Of a stretch of 60,986 nt of DNA, positions 26,376 through 34,448 are shown piece after piece. How positions within the stretch are numbered: the first letter of the stretch is position 1; every line of letters starts with the position of its first letter. The DNA is from Opitutia bacterium (GTDB taxonomy: Bacteria; Verrucomicrobiota; Verrucomicrobiae; Opitutales; Opitutaceae): the NCBI GenBank assembly GCA_947442255.1, contig CANEVO010000009.1, positions 1 to 60,986 on the forward strand, given 5' to 3'. Both the position numbers and the translations under genes were made by a program. The notes beneath the pieces were generated by a model, which made no database searches, had not been told where the DNA came from, and worked only from the letters and a program-made list of their open reading frames with translations.

Positions 26376-27536
26376 ATGAATGCGGCACCTATCTTTCCGG
26401 AGCCGGCCGACGGGCGCGTCGACGTCCTGATCGTGGCCGGCGAACACTCCGGCGATGAGCACGCGGCGACGATGCTTCGCGGTTTGCTCGATCGTGCGAC
26501 GGGGATGGCAGTGGCGGCGCTCGGCGGACCCCAGCTCGCCGCGGCGGGGGCGCAACTGCTGCATGATCTCACCGCCTCGTCGGTGGTCGGGTTGGTTGAG
26601 GTGCTGAAGAACTATTCGTATTTTCGCGCGCTGCTGGACGAGACGATCCGCTGGATCGCAGCGCACCGCCCGCGGGTGGTGTGCCTGGTGGATTACCCCG
26701 GCTTCAACCTGCGGCTGGCGGCGGCGCTGCGGGAACGCGGACTCTCCGCCAAGGGGGGCGGCGCGATCCGGGTGGTCTATTACATCTCGCCCCAGATCTG
26801 GGCGTGGAAGGCGGGACGGCGCTTCACGATGGCGCGTGATCTGGATGCAATGGCGGTGATTTTTCCCTTCGAGCCCGCGTGCTATGCCGACACGACGCTG
26901 CCGGTGGAGTTCGTGGGTCATCCCTTCCTCGGGCCGGGCTACGTGCCGCCAGTCGCCTACGATCCGGCGGGTCCGATCCTGCTGCTGCCCGGCAGCCGGC
27001 AGCAGGCGGTCGCACGTATTTTTCCGCGGCTGCTGGCGGGACATGCGGCCTTCGGCGAGCGCGAGGCGGTGGTGCTGTATCCCAGCGGTGACATCCTGGA
27101 GGAACTGCGGCGTGCGAATCCACCTGTTCAGCTACGACTGCTGCCGGTCGTGGAGCGCCGCCGCGGCCTGTCTGCCGCCCCCGTGGGCGCGGCGGCGGTG
27201 CTGACTTCGAGCGGGACGATGTCGATGCACTGTGCCCTGGCGGGCATTCCCGGCGCGATCAGTTATCGGGCCAACCCGCTGACCTATGCCATCGGCCGGC
27301 TGCTCGTCCGGGTGGAGTATCTCGGGATCGCGAACCTCATTCTCGGCGAGGCCATGTACCCCGAGTATATCCAAGGTGCGGCGACGCCGGCGGCGCTGGC
27401 GGCCGAGTTGCGGGACTGCGTGCATCATGCCGCGCGGCAGACCGCGACGGCGGCGCAGGCCCAGCGGCTGCGGGTGATGCTCGCGGGACCGGCGACGGGT
27501 ACGGCCGCGGACTGGCTGGGCCGGCAGGTTGATTAA
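26376..27536 (+). CDS. lpxB: Lipid-A-disaccharide synthase
   Basis: This glycosyltransferase joins UDP-diacyl-glucosamine and lipid X in lipid A synthesis, at the cytoplasmic face of the inner membrane. The 386-residue protein shows VLIVAGEHSGDEHAA at the N-terminus, the conserved YYISPQIWAWKAGR, IFPFEPACY...FVGHP, LLPGSRQQ and TSSGTMSMHCALAGIP. Length is normal. A GTG at 26352 would add eight residues; the ATG at 26376 is equally plausible. It shows the bacterium makes lipid A and has an outer membrane. It is probably co-transcribed with the oxidoreductase gene. Confidence 0.95.
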   Translation: MNAAPIFPEPADGRVDVLIVAGEHSGDEHAATMLRGLLDRATGMAVAALGGPQLAAAGAQLLHDLTASSVVGLVEVLKNYSYFRALLDETIRWIAAHRPRVVCLVDYPGFNLRLAAALRERGLSAKGGGAIRVVYYISPQIWAWKAGRRFTMARDLDAMAVIFPFEPACYADTTLPVEFVGHPFLGPGYVPPVAYDPAGPILLLPGSRQQAVARIFPRLLAGHAAFGEREAVVLYPSGDILEELRRANPPVQLRLLPVVERRRGLSAAPVGAAAVLTSSGTMSMHCALAGIPGAISYRANPLTYAIGRLLVRVEYLGIANLILGEAMYPEYIQGAATPAALAAELRDCVHHAARQTATAAQAQRLRVMLAGPATGTAADWLGRQVD

Positions 27537-27570
27537 GTTTCGCGATTCAGACTGACGTCGGAAATCGAGT

Positions 27571-27778
27571 CCCTGCCCTCCCACGCAGGGCTACATCGCA
27601 GCCGACTCATGCCGGTTAGGCGCCTCCTTTCGGGAGAACGTGCTGAAACTGATTGATGTAGGGCTACCGCCCGTTGGGGCGCGGTCTTGCGGCGCCCACG
27701 AACGATCCAATCCCGCGAGTTCGTAGTTCCGCCTTCAGGCGGAATCCGAATCAACCAGCCGCCTGAAGGCGGTAATAC
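27571..27778. repeat. Cluster of GTAG-type palindromes after lpxB
   Basis: The 290-base spacer between convergent lpxB and hemA holds no gene. It holds a family G-like arm (27571-27594, ending CAGGGCTAC), a GTAGGGCTACCGCCC segment near 27658 and a family E pair (27723-27778: GTAG + TTCCGCC / GGCGGAA, then an inverted degenerate arm ending TAATAC). Confidence 0.75.
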
Positions 27779-27826
27779 CAACTCAGCGCCGCCGTGAAGT
27801 GGAACGGGATCTGCCTGACCGTTCGA

Positions 27827-28939
27827 TCAAGCGCGCGGCGACGGCACGGCTTCTCCGCTGGCCGGACCTTCCGGACTGGCGGCGCCGGAATCGACCTTCA
27901 CGGCCAGCGCGGCGATTTGCGGCGCCACCTGGCGCCAGAGCGCGTCGGCCTTCTCCGCTACGATGGCGCGGCACTTGGCGATCTCCGCCTCGCGGGCGGC
28001 GCGATTCTCCCCCGCGATCTTGGCGAGATCGTCGAGGTTGTAGAGAAAGACGTTCTCGATCTCGGCCACCGCCGGTTCGACGTCGCGCGGCAGCGCCTGA
28101 TCGATGAAGAAGAGGGGTTGCGCCGGCCGGCGCTGCATCGCGGATCGCACCACGGGCAGCAATACGACCGGATCGGGCGCGGACGTGGCGCAGACGACGA
28201 CATCGAACTCCGCCATCCGGGCGTCGCGCTGCTCGAAGGGCATCGCGCTCGCCCCCAGCGAGGTGGCGAGTTCCATGGCGCGCTCGAAACGGCGACTGGC
28301 CACGGTGACGGTGGCGGCCCCGCGGCTGAGAAAGGCCTTCGCCGTCTTCTCGCCGATTTCGCCGGCGCCGAGGAGCAGGATGCGCGTTTCCTTCAGGCTG
28401 CCGAAGATGGTGAGGGCGAGATCGACCGCGACATTGGCGACGCTGACCTGGCCCTCCGTAATCGCGGTGTGGGTCCGCACGTGCTTGGCTGCCTGAAAGC
28501 CCTTCTGGAAAATGCGGTTCAGCACCGGCCCGGTGGACCCGCGGGCCTGGGCGGAGGCATAGGCGTCCTTCACCTGCCCAAAGATCTCGGTCTCGCCGAG
28601 CATCTGCGAGTCGAGCCCGGCGGAAACCTCGAGCAGGTGTTGCACGGCTTCACGTCCGCGGAGCGTCAGCCGGATCCGGTCAAATTCCACGGCATCGAAT
28701 TGCTGCCGCTGGCAAAACGCGGCCGAGATGCGCGCCATCGCATCCGGGCTCGAGGCGACGCCGTAGAACTCGACGCGATTGCAGGTGCTCAAGACGGCGT
28801 ATTCCCTCAACCCGTCAAGCGCGCCCAGTTCCGCCTGCATGTCGGCCAGGCCAGCCGCATTCAGCGAAAGTTTTTCGCGCACCGCGAGCGTGGCGCGGTG
28901 ATGCGTGGCCCCGAGGACGAAGAAACCGTCAGGCGTCAT
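27827..28939 (-). CDS. hemA: Glutamyl-tRNA reductase
   Basis: This enzyme makes glutamate 1-semialdehyde from Glu-tRNA, the first step of C5-pathway tetrapyrrole synthesis. The 370-residue protein has the catalytic Cys C53 in STCNRVEFY, SAGLDSQMLGETEIFGQVKD, and the NADPH-binding LLGAGEIGEKTAKAF. The C-terminal dimerisation region is shortened (about 50 residues) and ends in a Gly/Ala/Pro/Ser tail. It overlaps the upstream CcsA/HemX gene by four bases (ATGA). It supplies heme for the oxidase and the many c-type cytochromes here. Confidence 0.95.
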   Translation of the reverse strand: MTPDGFFVLGATHHRATLAVREKLSLNAAGLADMQAELGALDGLREYAVLSTCNRVEFYGVASSPDAMARISAAFCQRQQFDAVEFDRIRLTLRGREAVQHLLEVSAGLDSQMLGETEIFGQVKDAYASAQARGSTGPVLNRIFQKGFQAAKHVRTHTAITEGQVSVANVAVDLALTIFGSLKETRILLLGAGEIGEKTAKAFLSRGAATVTVASRRFERAMELATSLGASAMPFEQRDARMAEFDVVVCATSAPDPVVLLPVVRSAMQRRPAQPLFFIDQALPRDVEPAVAEIENVFLYNLDDLAKIAGENRAAREAEIAKCRAIVAEKADALWRQVAPQIAALAVKVDSGAASPEGPASGEAVPSPRA

Positions 28940-29781
28940 CGGCGGTCCGGCTCCCCGGCCGGAGGAACCTCATGGCGGCTTCGATCGACCGGCCCGAGCG
29001 ACAGCAGCGCCGCGGCGAAGAGTGCGACGCAGGCCCACGCAAAACGCTTGGCCAGCAGCCAGCCGCGCAGCCTCAGGCCGAGGGTCGTGGCATAGGTGAG
29101 CCAGACCGCGACCGTGGCCAGGAGCTTGGCGAGGTTGACGGTCGACATATCGCGAACCCAATACACCGAACCGACCGCGAGGGAGGCGGCCAGGATGGCC
29201 ACCCCGGCGGCCAGCAGCCGCACGCTCATCTGGTCGAGATCGAGGATCGAGGGCAGGAAGGAGTGCCAGCCGCCGACGTTCTTGTGCTTGAGCGAGTGAT
29301 TGCGGAGGAGGAACAGCAACCCGGTCAGGGCCAGCAGTGCAAAGATGCCATAACTGAAAACGGCGAGCGCCGCGTGCAGCTCGATCCAAGGATTGTCGCC
29401 AAAGATATGACGGCGAATCTCGGCGTCCCAAGACGGAATCGAGAGGGAGACCAGCGTGAGAATCGCCGCGAGGCAGGAGGAAAAGTATCCCAGGAGGCTG
29501 GCGCGAAAGGTCACCCCGACCGCGAGGTACAGCGTGATGGCCGACCACGCCGTGAATTGGCAGAGCTCGAGGGTGTTGCCCAGCGGACAGCCCCCGACCA
29601 GGCGGCCGCGCACGCCCAGCCCGATGAGCTGGAGGATGTAGCCCGCCGCGATCAGGCCGTAGGTCGCGGCTCCGGCGGGACGCCCGTGGCGCAGCATCGA
29701 CACCGTGCCCTGCACGAATCCCGCAAAATACAGCCCGGTGGCAGCCCAGAGCCAGGTGCGGTCCGTGAAAGTGTCGAACAT
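28936..29781 (-). CDS. Cytochrome c assembly/HemX-type membrane protein
   Basis: This is a 281-residue protein with eight predicted helices of the CcsA/HemX family. The tryptophan-poor GGCPLGNTLELCQFTAW and the conserved His residues in PWIELHAALAVFSYG and GGWHSFLPSILDLD correspond to family heme-handling positions. It is translationally coupled to hemA (ATGA overlap), the arrangement known for hemX-hemA, where HemX affects GluTR levels. A role in cytochrome c maturation (system II) is the alternative; no CcsB/ResB partner is visible here. Confidence 0.85.
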   Translation of the reverse strand: MFDTFTDRTWLWAATGLYFAGFVQGTVSMLRHGRPAGAATYGLIAAGYILQLIGLGVRGRLVGGCPLGNTLELCQFTAWSAITLYLAVGVTFRASLLGYFSSCLAAILTLVSLSIPSWDAEIRRHIFGDNPWIELHAALAVFSYGIFALLALTGLLFLLRNHSLKHKNVGGWHSFLPSILDLDQMSVRLLAAGVAILAASLAVGSVYWVRDMSTVNLAKLLATVAVWLTYATTLGLRLRGWLLAKRFAWACVALFAAALLSLGPVDRSRHEVPPAGEPDRR

Positions 29782-29888
29782 GAGGGGAGCAAGCTAGGGC
29801 CGGCGCCGCGGGGGGCAAGTCTGCGGCGCGGGGTGGACCACGGCTGGGAGCATCTCACTTTCGGCCAGCTCCTGCCGGGCATCGACTC

Positions 29889-29949
29889 GTAGTTCCGGCT
29901 CCAGGCGGAATCCGAGCGGCCCGCTGCTTCCGCCTGAAGGCGGAACTAC
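29889..29949. repeat. Family E REPIN-like inverted repeat
   Basis: A GTAG + TTCCGGC...GGCGGAA arm and an inverted TTCCGCC / GGCGGAA + CTAC arm face outward. It lies in the 326-base spacer (29782-30107) between two divergent genes; nothing else was recognised in that spacer. Confidence 0.85.
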
Positions 29950-30107
29950 CAACCACGGTCCATGGCAGAAAACCGCGATGGGTCCGGCGCGGGGGCCGGG
30001 GGCGTCACCCGAACGTGACGATCTTTCGGTTCGCGGTGGTATAACGGGAAGGGCACGGTTCACCTGCCGCCAGCCGGTTACGAATCATCCGGCTGGCCGT
30101 AAATTCT

Positions 30108-31466
30108 ATGCCCCTCCGCCGTTTCCCGCTGTCGTTTCTCGTGGCCTCCTTGCTCCTGGGGGCCGGTGCCGTTGCCTGGGCCCAGTCCTCCGTCCGTCCG
30201 CCCACCGCCCCGCAATGGTTCAAGGGCAACCTGCACACGCATTCGCTCTGGAGCGACGGCGACGACTATCCGGAGATGATTTCGGATTGGTACAAGCAGC
30301 AGGGCTATCACTTCCTCGCGCTCTCGGATCACAACGTCCTGCAGGAAGGCCAGCGCTGGCTGGAGCTGAAGCAGCCGGCCGTGATTGCCGGCGAATTGGT
30401 GCAGCGTGGCGGCGGCGGGGTCCTGCAAAAATATCTCACGCGCTTTGGCGCCGATTGGGTCCAGCAGCGCGAGGTCGGGGGCCGCCAGGAGGTCCGGCTG
30501 AAGCCGCTCGACGAGTATCGCTCGCTGCTCGAGGAGCCCGGCCGGTTCCTGATGATTCCGAGCTCGGAAATTTCGTCTTCGTGGAAGCGTCCGAAGACCG
30601 CGACCACGCCGGAGCAGGGCGGCCCCGTCCATATCAACGTGACCAATCCCCGCGACTTCATCGCGTCCGTCCCGGGCGACAACGCCGTCACGATCATGCA
30701 GCAGACCGTCGACGCGGTCCTCGCGCAGCGCGAGCGGACGGGCCAGCCCATGTTCCCGCACATCAATCACCCGAATTTTGTCTGGGGCATCACGGCCGAG
30801 GAGTTGATGCAGGTGAAGGGCGAGCGTTTCTTCGAGGTCTACAACGGCCATCCCCGGGTGAACAACGAGGGCGATGCGACCCGCCTGAGCACGGACACGA
30901 TGTGGGACGTGCTGCTCACGAAACGGCTCACCGAGCTGAATCTTGGCGTGATGTTCGGCATCGGCGTCGATGACTCGCACAACTATCACCAGCAGGGTCT
31001 CGGCCGTAGCAACACCGGCCGGGGCTGGGTCATGGTGCGCGCGCGGCACCTCACCGCGGAATCCCTCATTGCCGCGCTGGAGGCGGGCGACTTCTACGCG
31101 ACCTCCGGCGTGACGCTGCGCGACGTGCAACGGGAACCGGGCCGGCTCGCCGTCGAGATCGAGGCTCAGCCCGGCGTGACCTACGTCACGCGTTTCATCG
31201 GCACGCGGCGCAACTATGATCCCCGCAGCGAACTGGTGCCGGCGCCGGCCGGTCAGCCGATCGCGACGCTGCCCCATCGGCGTTACAGCGATGACGTGGG
31301 CGTCGTGCTCGCCGAGGTGAAAGGGCCGCGGGCCGAGTATCGGTTGAAGGGCGACGAGATTTACGTGCGGGCAAAGATCGTCTCCTCGCAGGTGAAGGTG
31401 AACGGATCGATCGTCGAGGAGTTTGAGACCGCGTGGACGCAGCCGGTGGTGGCCGCGACGAAGTAG
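30108..31466 (+). CDS. Exported PHP-domain metallohydrolase (CehA/McbA-like)
   Basis: This is a 452-residue secreted protein: signal peptide ending at AVAWAQ (about 26), then a PHP-type metal-dependent hydrolase domain. Metal-binding motifs are NLHTHSLWSDG, LSDHN, PHINHPNFVWG and GVDDSHNY, in the family order. The C-terminal 100 residues are beta-rich (GVTYVTRFIGTRR...). PHP domains hydrolyse phosphoesters or related bonds; the CehA/McbA branch includes carbamate/aryl ester hydrolases, but the substrate here cannot be told. It stands alone, with repeats on both sides. Confidence 0.88.
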   Translation: MPLRRFPLSFLVASLLLGAGAVAWAQSSVRPPTAPQWFKGNLHTHSLWSDGDDYPEMISDWYKQQGYHFLALSDHNVLQEGQRWLELKQPAVIAGELVQRGGGGVLQKYLTRFGADWVQQREVGGRQEVRLKPLDEYRSLLEEPGRFLMIPSSEISSSWKRPKTATTPEQGGPVHINVTNPRDFIASVPGDNAVTIMQQTVDAVLAQRERTGQPMFPHINHPNFVWGITAEELMQVKGERFFEVYNGHPRVNNEGDATRLSTDTMWDVLLTKRLTELNLGVMFGIGVDDSHNYHQQGLGRSNTGRGWVMVRARHLTAESLIAALEAGDFYATSGVTLRDVQREPGRLAVEIEAQPGVTYVTRFIGTRRNYDPRSELVPAPAGQPIATLPHRRYSDDVGVVLAEVKGPRAEYRLKGDEIYVRAKIVSSQVKVNGSIVEEFETAWTQPVVAATK

Positions 31467-31480
31467 CCGCCATTAAGGTG

Positions 31481-31551
31481 GAGGGCCGAGCTTCGTCGAA
31501 GCCGCGCTTGAATCGTTCCATGATTCGGCCTCGACGGAGCTCGGCCCTCCC
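31481..31551. repeat. Family C REPIN-like inverted repeat, copy 2
   Basis: GGAG-led arms face outward, 15 bases after the PHP gene. The left arm (GAGCTTCGTCGAAGCC) and the right arm (GGCCTCGACGGAGCTC) differ at paired positions. Confidence 0.88.
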
Positions 31552-31602
31552 TGAAATTCCTCCGGGAAGTGAGCGATCTCCTTACCCAGCATTGCAACCC
31601 GT

Positions 31603-31627
31603 GTGGCTGCGAGCGTGAGCGAGTGGC
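31603..31627 (+). repeat. Family F REP, single arm
   Basis: GTGG leads GCTGCGAGC - GTGA - GCGAGTGGC-type sequence. Pairing is G-C rich with two G-T pairs and a tandem G-A mismatch. Other copies are at 38954, 41016, 57873, 58126 and 58306. Confidence 0.75.
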
Positions 31628-31649
31628 AGATCGTCCGATTGGCAATTGA

Positions 31650-31726
31650 GTGGCACGGGTCTCCCGACCCGTGGAGAGCACTGACCTGCTCGTAACGTTT
31701 CGCACGGTTCGCGAGACCCGTGCCAC
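31650..31726. repeat. Family D REPIN-like inverted repeat, copy 1
   Basis: Two outward arms. The left is GTGG + CACGGGTC / GACCCGTG with loop TCCC; the right arm is inverted and degenerate. The 398-base spacer 31467-31864 holds this, a family C pair and a family F arm, and no gene. Confidence 0.9.
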
Positions 31727-31864
31727 GACGAAAGCACTTCGGGCTTCCTAAGCCGCCGACCGGACCCTACGAACTACGGCGCCATGGCACCCCCCGTCGC
31801 GCGACTCCCTGGCAGCGGATCTTGGTCCGGAACGATGGTCGGAGAATCCGCGCGCTGACCTGCG

Positions 31865-33256
31865 ATGGAAGCGTCCCCGACTCCCCCCGCACCGGCCATT
31901 GCGCCCTCCGGCATCCGGCATCAGGTGCTGGCCTTTGCCGCCACGCTGGCCGTCATCACCTACGTCGATCGGGTCTGCATCGCGCAGGCGGCGCCGTACA
32001 TCCAGCGCGATCTCGGACTGTCCTCGGCGCAGATGGGCCTCGCGTTCTCGGCCTTCGCCCTGGCCTACGCGATTTTTGAAATACCGGGCGGCTGGCTCGG
32101 CGACTGGATCGGTCCGCGGAAGGTCCTGCTGCGCGTCGTCCTGATGTGGTCGGCCTTCACCGCCGCGACAGGCTACGCCTGGAACGCGGCCTCGCTGATC
32201 ACGGCGCGTTTCATCTTCGGGGCGGGGGAGGCGGGCTGTTTCCCGAACCTCACGAAGGCCTTCATGATCTGGCTGCCGGCCAACGAGCGCACGCGGGCCC
32301 AGGCCATCATGTGGTTGAGTGCGCGCTGGGCCGGCGCGTTTACGCCGCTGCTCGTCATCTGGGTCATGTCCTGGCTCTCGTGGCGCAATACCTTCGTGCT
32401 CTTCGGCGCCGCCGGCGTCGTCTGGGCCATTGTCTTCGCCCGCTCATTTCGCGATCGCCCGGAGGACCACCCCGGCGTCAACGCCGGCGAACTTGCCTTG
32501 CTGGCGGGCAACGCCAGTCACGGCGGCGGCCATCCGCGCGTCCCGTGGCGCCGGCTCCTCGCCTCCCGTTCCATCTGGCTGCTCTGGGCCCAGTATTTCT
32601 GTCTCAATTACGGCTGGTTCTTCTACGTCACCTGGCTCCCCACCTATCTGCGCGAAACCCGGGGACTCGAGCTCAGTCAGAATGCGATCATGTTCTGGTT
32701 GGAGGGCGTGCTTTCCGGCCAGTTCTCGGCTGAGACGACCCGCCGGGTCCTCGTGGCGGCACTGTCAGGAATCCCGCTCTTCGTTGGCGGGTTGGGTTGC
32801 GTCGCCGTCGGCTTCATCACGCCGCGATTGATTGCCCGGTTTCGTCGCGTCGCGCCGGCCCGCCGGCTGCTCGCGATCGTGGGGTTTACCGGTGCCTCGG
32901 TGCTGCTGGTCGGATCTTTCTACGTCCGCGATCCGCTGCTCGGGATGCTGGCGATGGGCCTCGCGAGCTTCTGCAACGACCTCACGATGCCCGGGAGCTG
33001 GAGCACCTGTATGGACATCGGCGCGCGCTATGCCGGTACGCTTTCGGGCGCGATGAACATGGTCGGTGCGCTCGGCGCCGCCGTCGCCCCGCTCGTGATT
33101 GGCATCATCCTCGACACCACGAACCGCGACTGGGCCGTGACATTCTGGATCTCGGGCGCGATCTACTTTCTCGGTGGCCTGTGCTGGCTGTGGATCGATC
33201 CGGTGACACCGATTACGGCGGAGGAACCGGAAAATGCTCGTAGCGCCGGTCTCTGA
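31865..33256 (+). CDS. MFS transporter (anion:cation symporter-like)
   Basis: This is a 463-residue major facilitator with 12 predicted helices. The N-terminal part (AVITYVDRVCIAQAAPYIQRDLGLSSAQMG) and motif A (GGWLGDWIGPRKVLL) are typical of the ACS branch that takes up hexuronates, galactonate or similar sugar acids. The loop between the two halves is extended (about 280-300). The substrate is not determinable, though nearby enolase-superfamily and creatininase genes fit acid-sugar or amide catabolism. The C-terminal end (ARSAGL, stop at 33254-33256) is encoded inside a family B repeat. Confidence 0.88.
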   Translation: MEASPTPPAPAIAPSGIRHQVLAFAATLAVITYVDRVCIAQAAPYIQRDLGLSSAQMGLAFSAFALAYAIFEIPGGWLGDWIGPRKVLLRVVLMWSAFTAATGYAWNAASLITARFIFGAGEAGCFPNLTKAFMIWLPANERTRAQAIMWLSARWAGAFTPLLVIWVMSWLSWRNTFVLFGAAGVVWAIVFARSFRDRPEDHPGVNAGELALLAGNASHGGGHPRVPWRRLLASRSIWLLWAQYFCLNYGWFFYVTWLPTYLRETRGLELSQNAIMFWLEGVLSGQFSAETTRRVLVAALSGIPLFVGGLGCVAVGFITPRLIARFRRVAPARRLLAIVGFTGASVLLVGSFYVRDPLLGMLAMGLASFCNDLTMPGSWSTCMDIGARYAGTLSGAMNMVGALGAAVAPLVIGIILDTTNRDWAVTFWISGAIYFLGGLCWLWIDPVTPITAEEPENARSAGL

Positions 33257-33314
33257 CCGGCGGAGGTCGATTCGAAACGCCGAACGGATTTCGCCGGCCG
33301 GAGACCGGCGCTAC
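33240..33314. repeat. Family B REPIN-like inverted repeat, copy 3, overlapping the MFS gene end
   Basis: Outward GTAG + CGCCGGTC / GACCGGCG arms. The first arm encodes the last residues and the TGA stop of the MFS transporter gene. The second arm ends 10 bases before the stop codon of the convergent creatininase-family gene. Confidence 0.92.
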
Positions 33315-33324
33315 CCCGCCGCGG

Positions 33325-34221
33325 TCACCGATTGGGCTGCTGGTTCCACGGCATCGGCATGGTCGGCTTCCGCCGGTGGAGATCGACCCGGCGATCCTTG
33401 GGCCGGTCCTTGAACCAGGTGACGAAGCGCGCGAGCTGGGTCACCGCCTCCTCGTAGGCGCGACGGCCCTTTTCGGCGGTCGCGAGCTCCGCCGCGCCGA
33501 GGACACCGGTGTCGCTGTAGCTGCTCGTCCACGAGACGATCGTCGCCGGACCCGCGCCGAAGAGGTCCACGTAGTTGAACGGGCTCTTCTCTTTGTTGAA
33601 GCTGATCTTCCCGCTCTTGATCTTGTCCTTCCGGACATTGTCACCGTCGAGATAGAGATAGAGCGAAGTCTCGAGTTCGCACGCATGCGCGCAGCCGCCG
33701 GGAAACTCGCTCTCGCGCCAGCTTGGCAGGAAGTCCTTGTCCACAGTGAGCAGGTTCCACCAGGCGCCGAGGATGCACTCGGCATCCGTCTCGAGGTTCG
33801 TCCGCCGGGCGACGAGATCGAGATTCGGCATGTTCGAGCCGTGCCCGTTCAGGAGCATGATCTTCTTGAAGCCGTGGTAGGCGAGCGAGCGGGTGATATC
33901 CAACACGTGCTCCATGAAGGTCGTGTAGTTGGTGTTAATCGTCCCCGGGAAATCCATCACGTGCCCCGTGTAGCCGTAGGAAACGGTGGGGAGGACGAGC
34001 ATCTTGTCCGGCACGAGTTGGCCCGCGCCGCGCGCGATCCCCGTCGGGCAGACGAGATCCACGTCGAGCGGCAGGTGGGGTCCGTGCTGCTCGACCGCGC
34101 CGCACGGGATGATGCAGACCTTGCCGAGATCGATCGCGTCGTTGATTTCGGGCCAGGTCAGCTTCTCGTAGCGGTACTCGGTGGCGGCACGGGAGGGTCT
34201 GACGCGTCGCTTGGATTTCAT
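33325..34221 (-). CDS. Creatininase-family amidohydrolase
   Basis: This is a 298-residue metal-dependent amidohydrolase. Family motifs are CGAVEQHGPHLPLDVD (metal-binding E, H, D), LLNGHGSNMPN and GGCAHACELETSLYL. Members hydrolyse creatinine or cyclic and linear amides, and include enzymes of riboflavin and mycofactocin pathways, so the substrate is open. There is no signal peptide. The ATG at 34221 (MKSKRRVRP) is chosen over 34248. It is followed at its end by the repeat that also ends the convergent MFS gene. Confidence 0.88.
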   Translation of the reverse strand: MKSKRRVRPSRAATEYRYEKLTWPEINDAIDLGKVCIIPCGAVEQHGPHLPLDVDLVCPTGIARGAGQLVPDKMLVLPTVSYGYTGHVMDFPGTINTNYTTFMEHVLDITRSLAYHGFKKIMLLNGHGSNMPNLDLVARRTNLETDAECILGAWWNLLTVDKDFLPSWRESEFPGGCAHACELETSLYLYLDGDNVRKDKIKSGKISFNKEKSPFNYVDLFGAGPATIVSWTSSYSDTGVLGAAELATAEKGRRAYEEAVTQLARFVTWFKDRPKDRRVDLHRRKPTMPMPWNQQPNR

Positions 34222-34320
34222 CGCGCGGAGTGTGAGGGGGCCCGTCAAGGCGTGGCAACGCCGGGATCGCTTGGCGCCGGTCTCCGAGCGGCAGCCCGGA
34301 GAGGAAACTCCTGAGTCAGA

Positions 34321-34421
34321 GAGCCTGAAGCCAGGAAGCCATGAACCAGCGCGGCGACGGCGTGGTTCGAAGCCGTGGGTTCAGACCCGGCTCTGTTTCA
34401 GGGTTTCCTGGCTTCAGGCTC
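34321..34421. repeat. 17-bp perfect inverted repeat
   Basis: GAGCCTGAAGCCAGGAA (34321-34337) is repeated inverted at 34405-34421, 67 bases apart. A similar arm is near 20682. It lies between the divergent ends of the creatininase-family and enolase-superfamily genes. Confidence 0.75.
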
Positions 34422-34448
34422 AAAACCGGCCTGCCTCCAGCTGCGATC

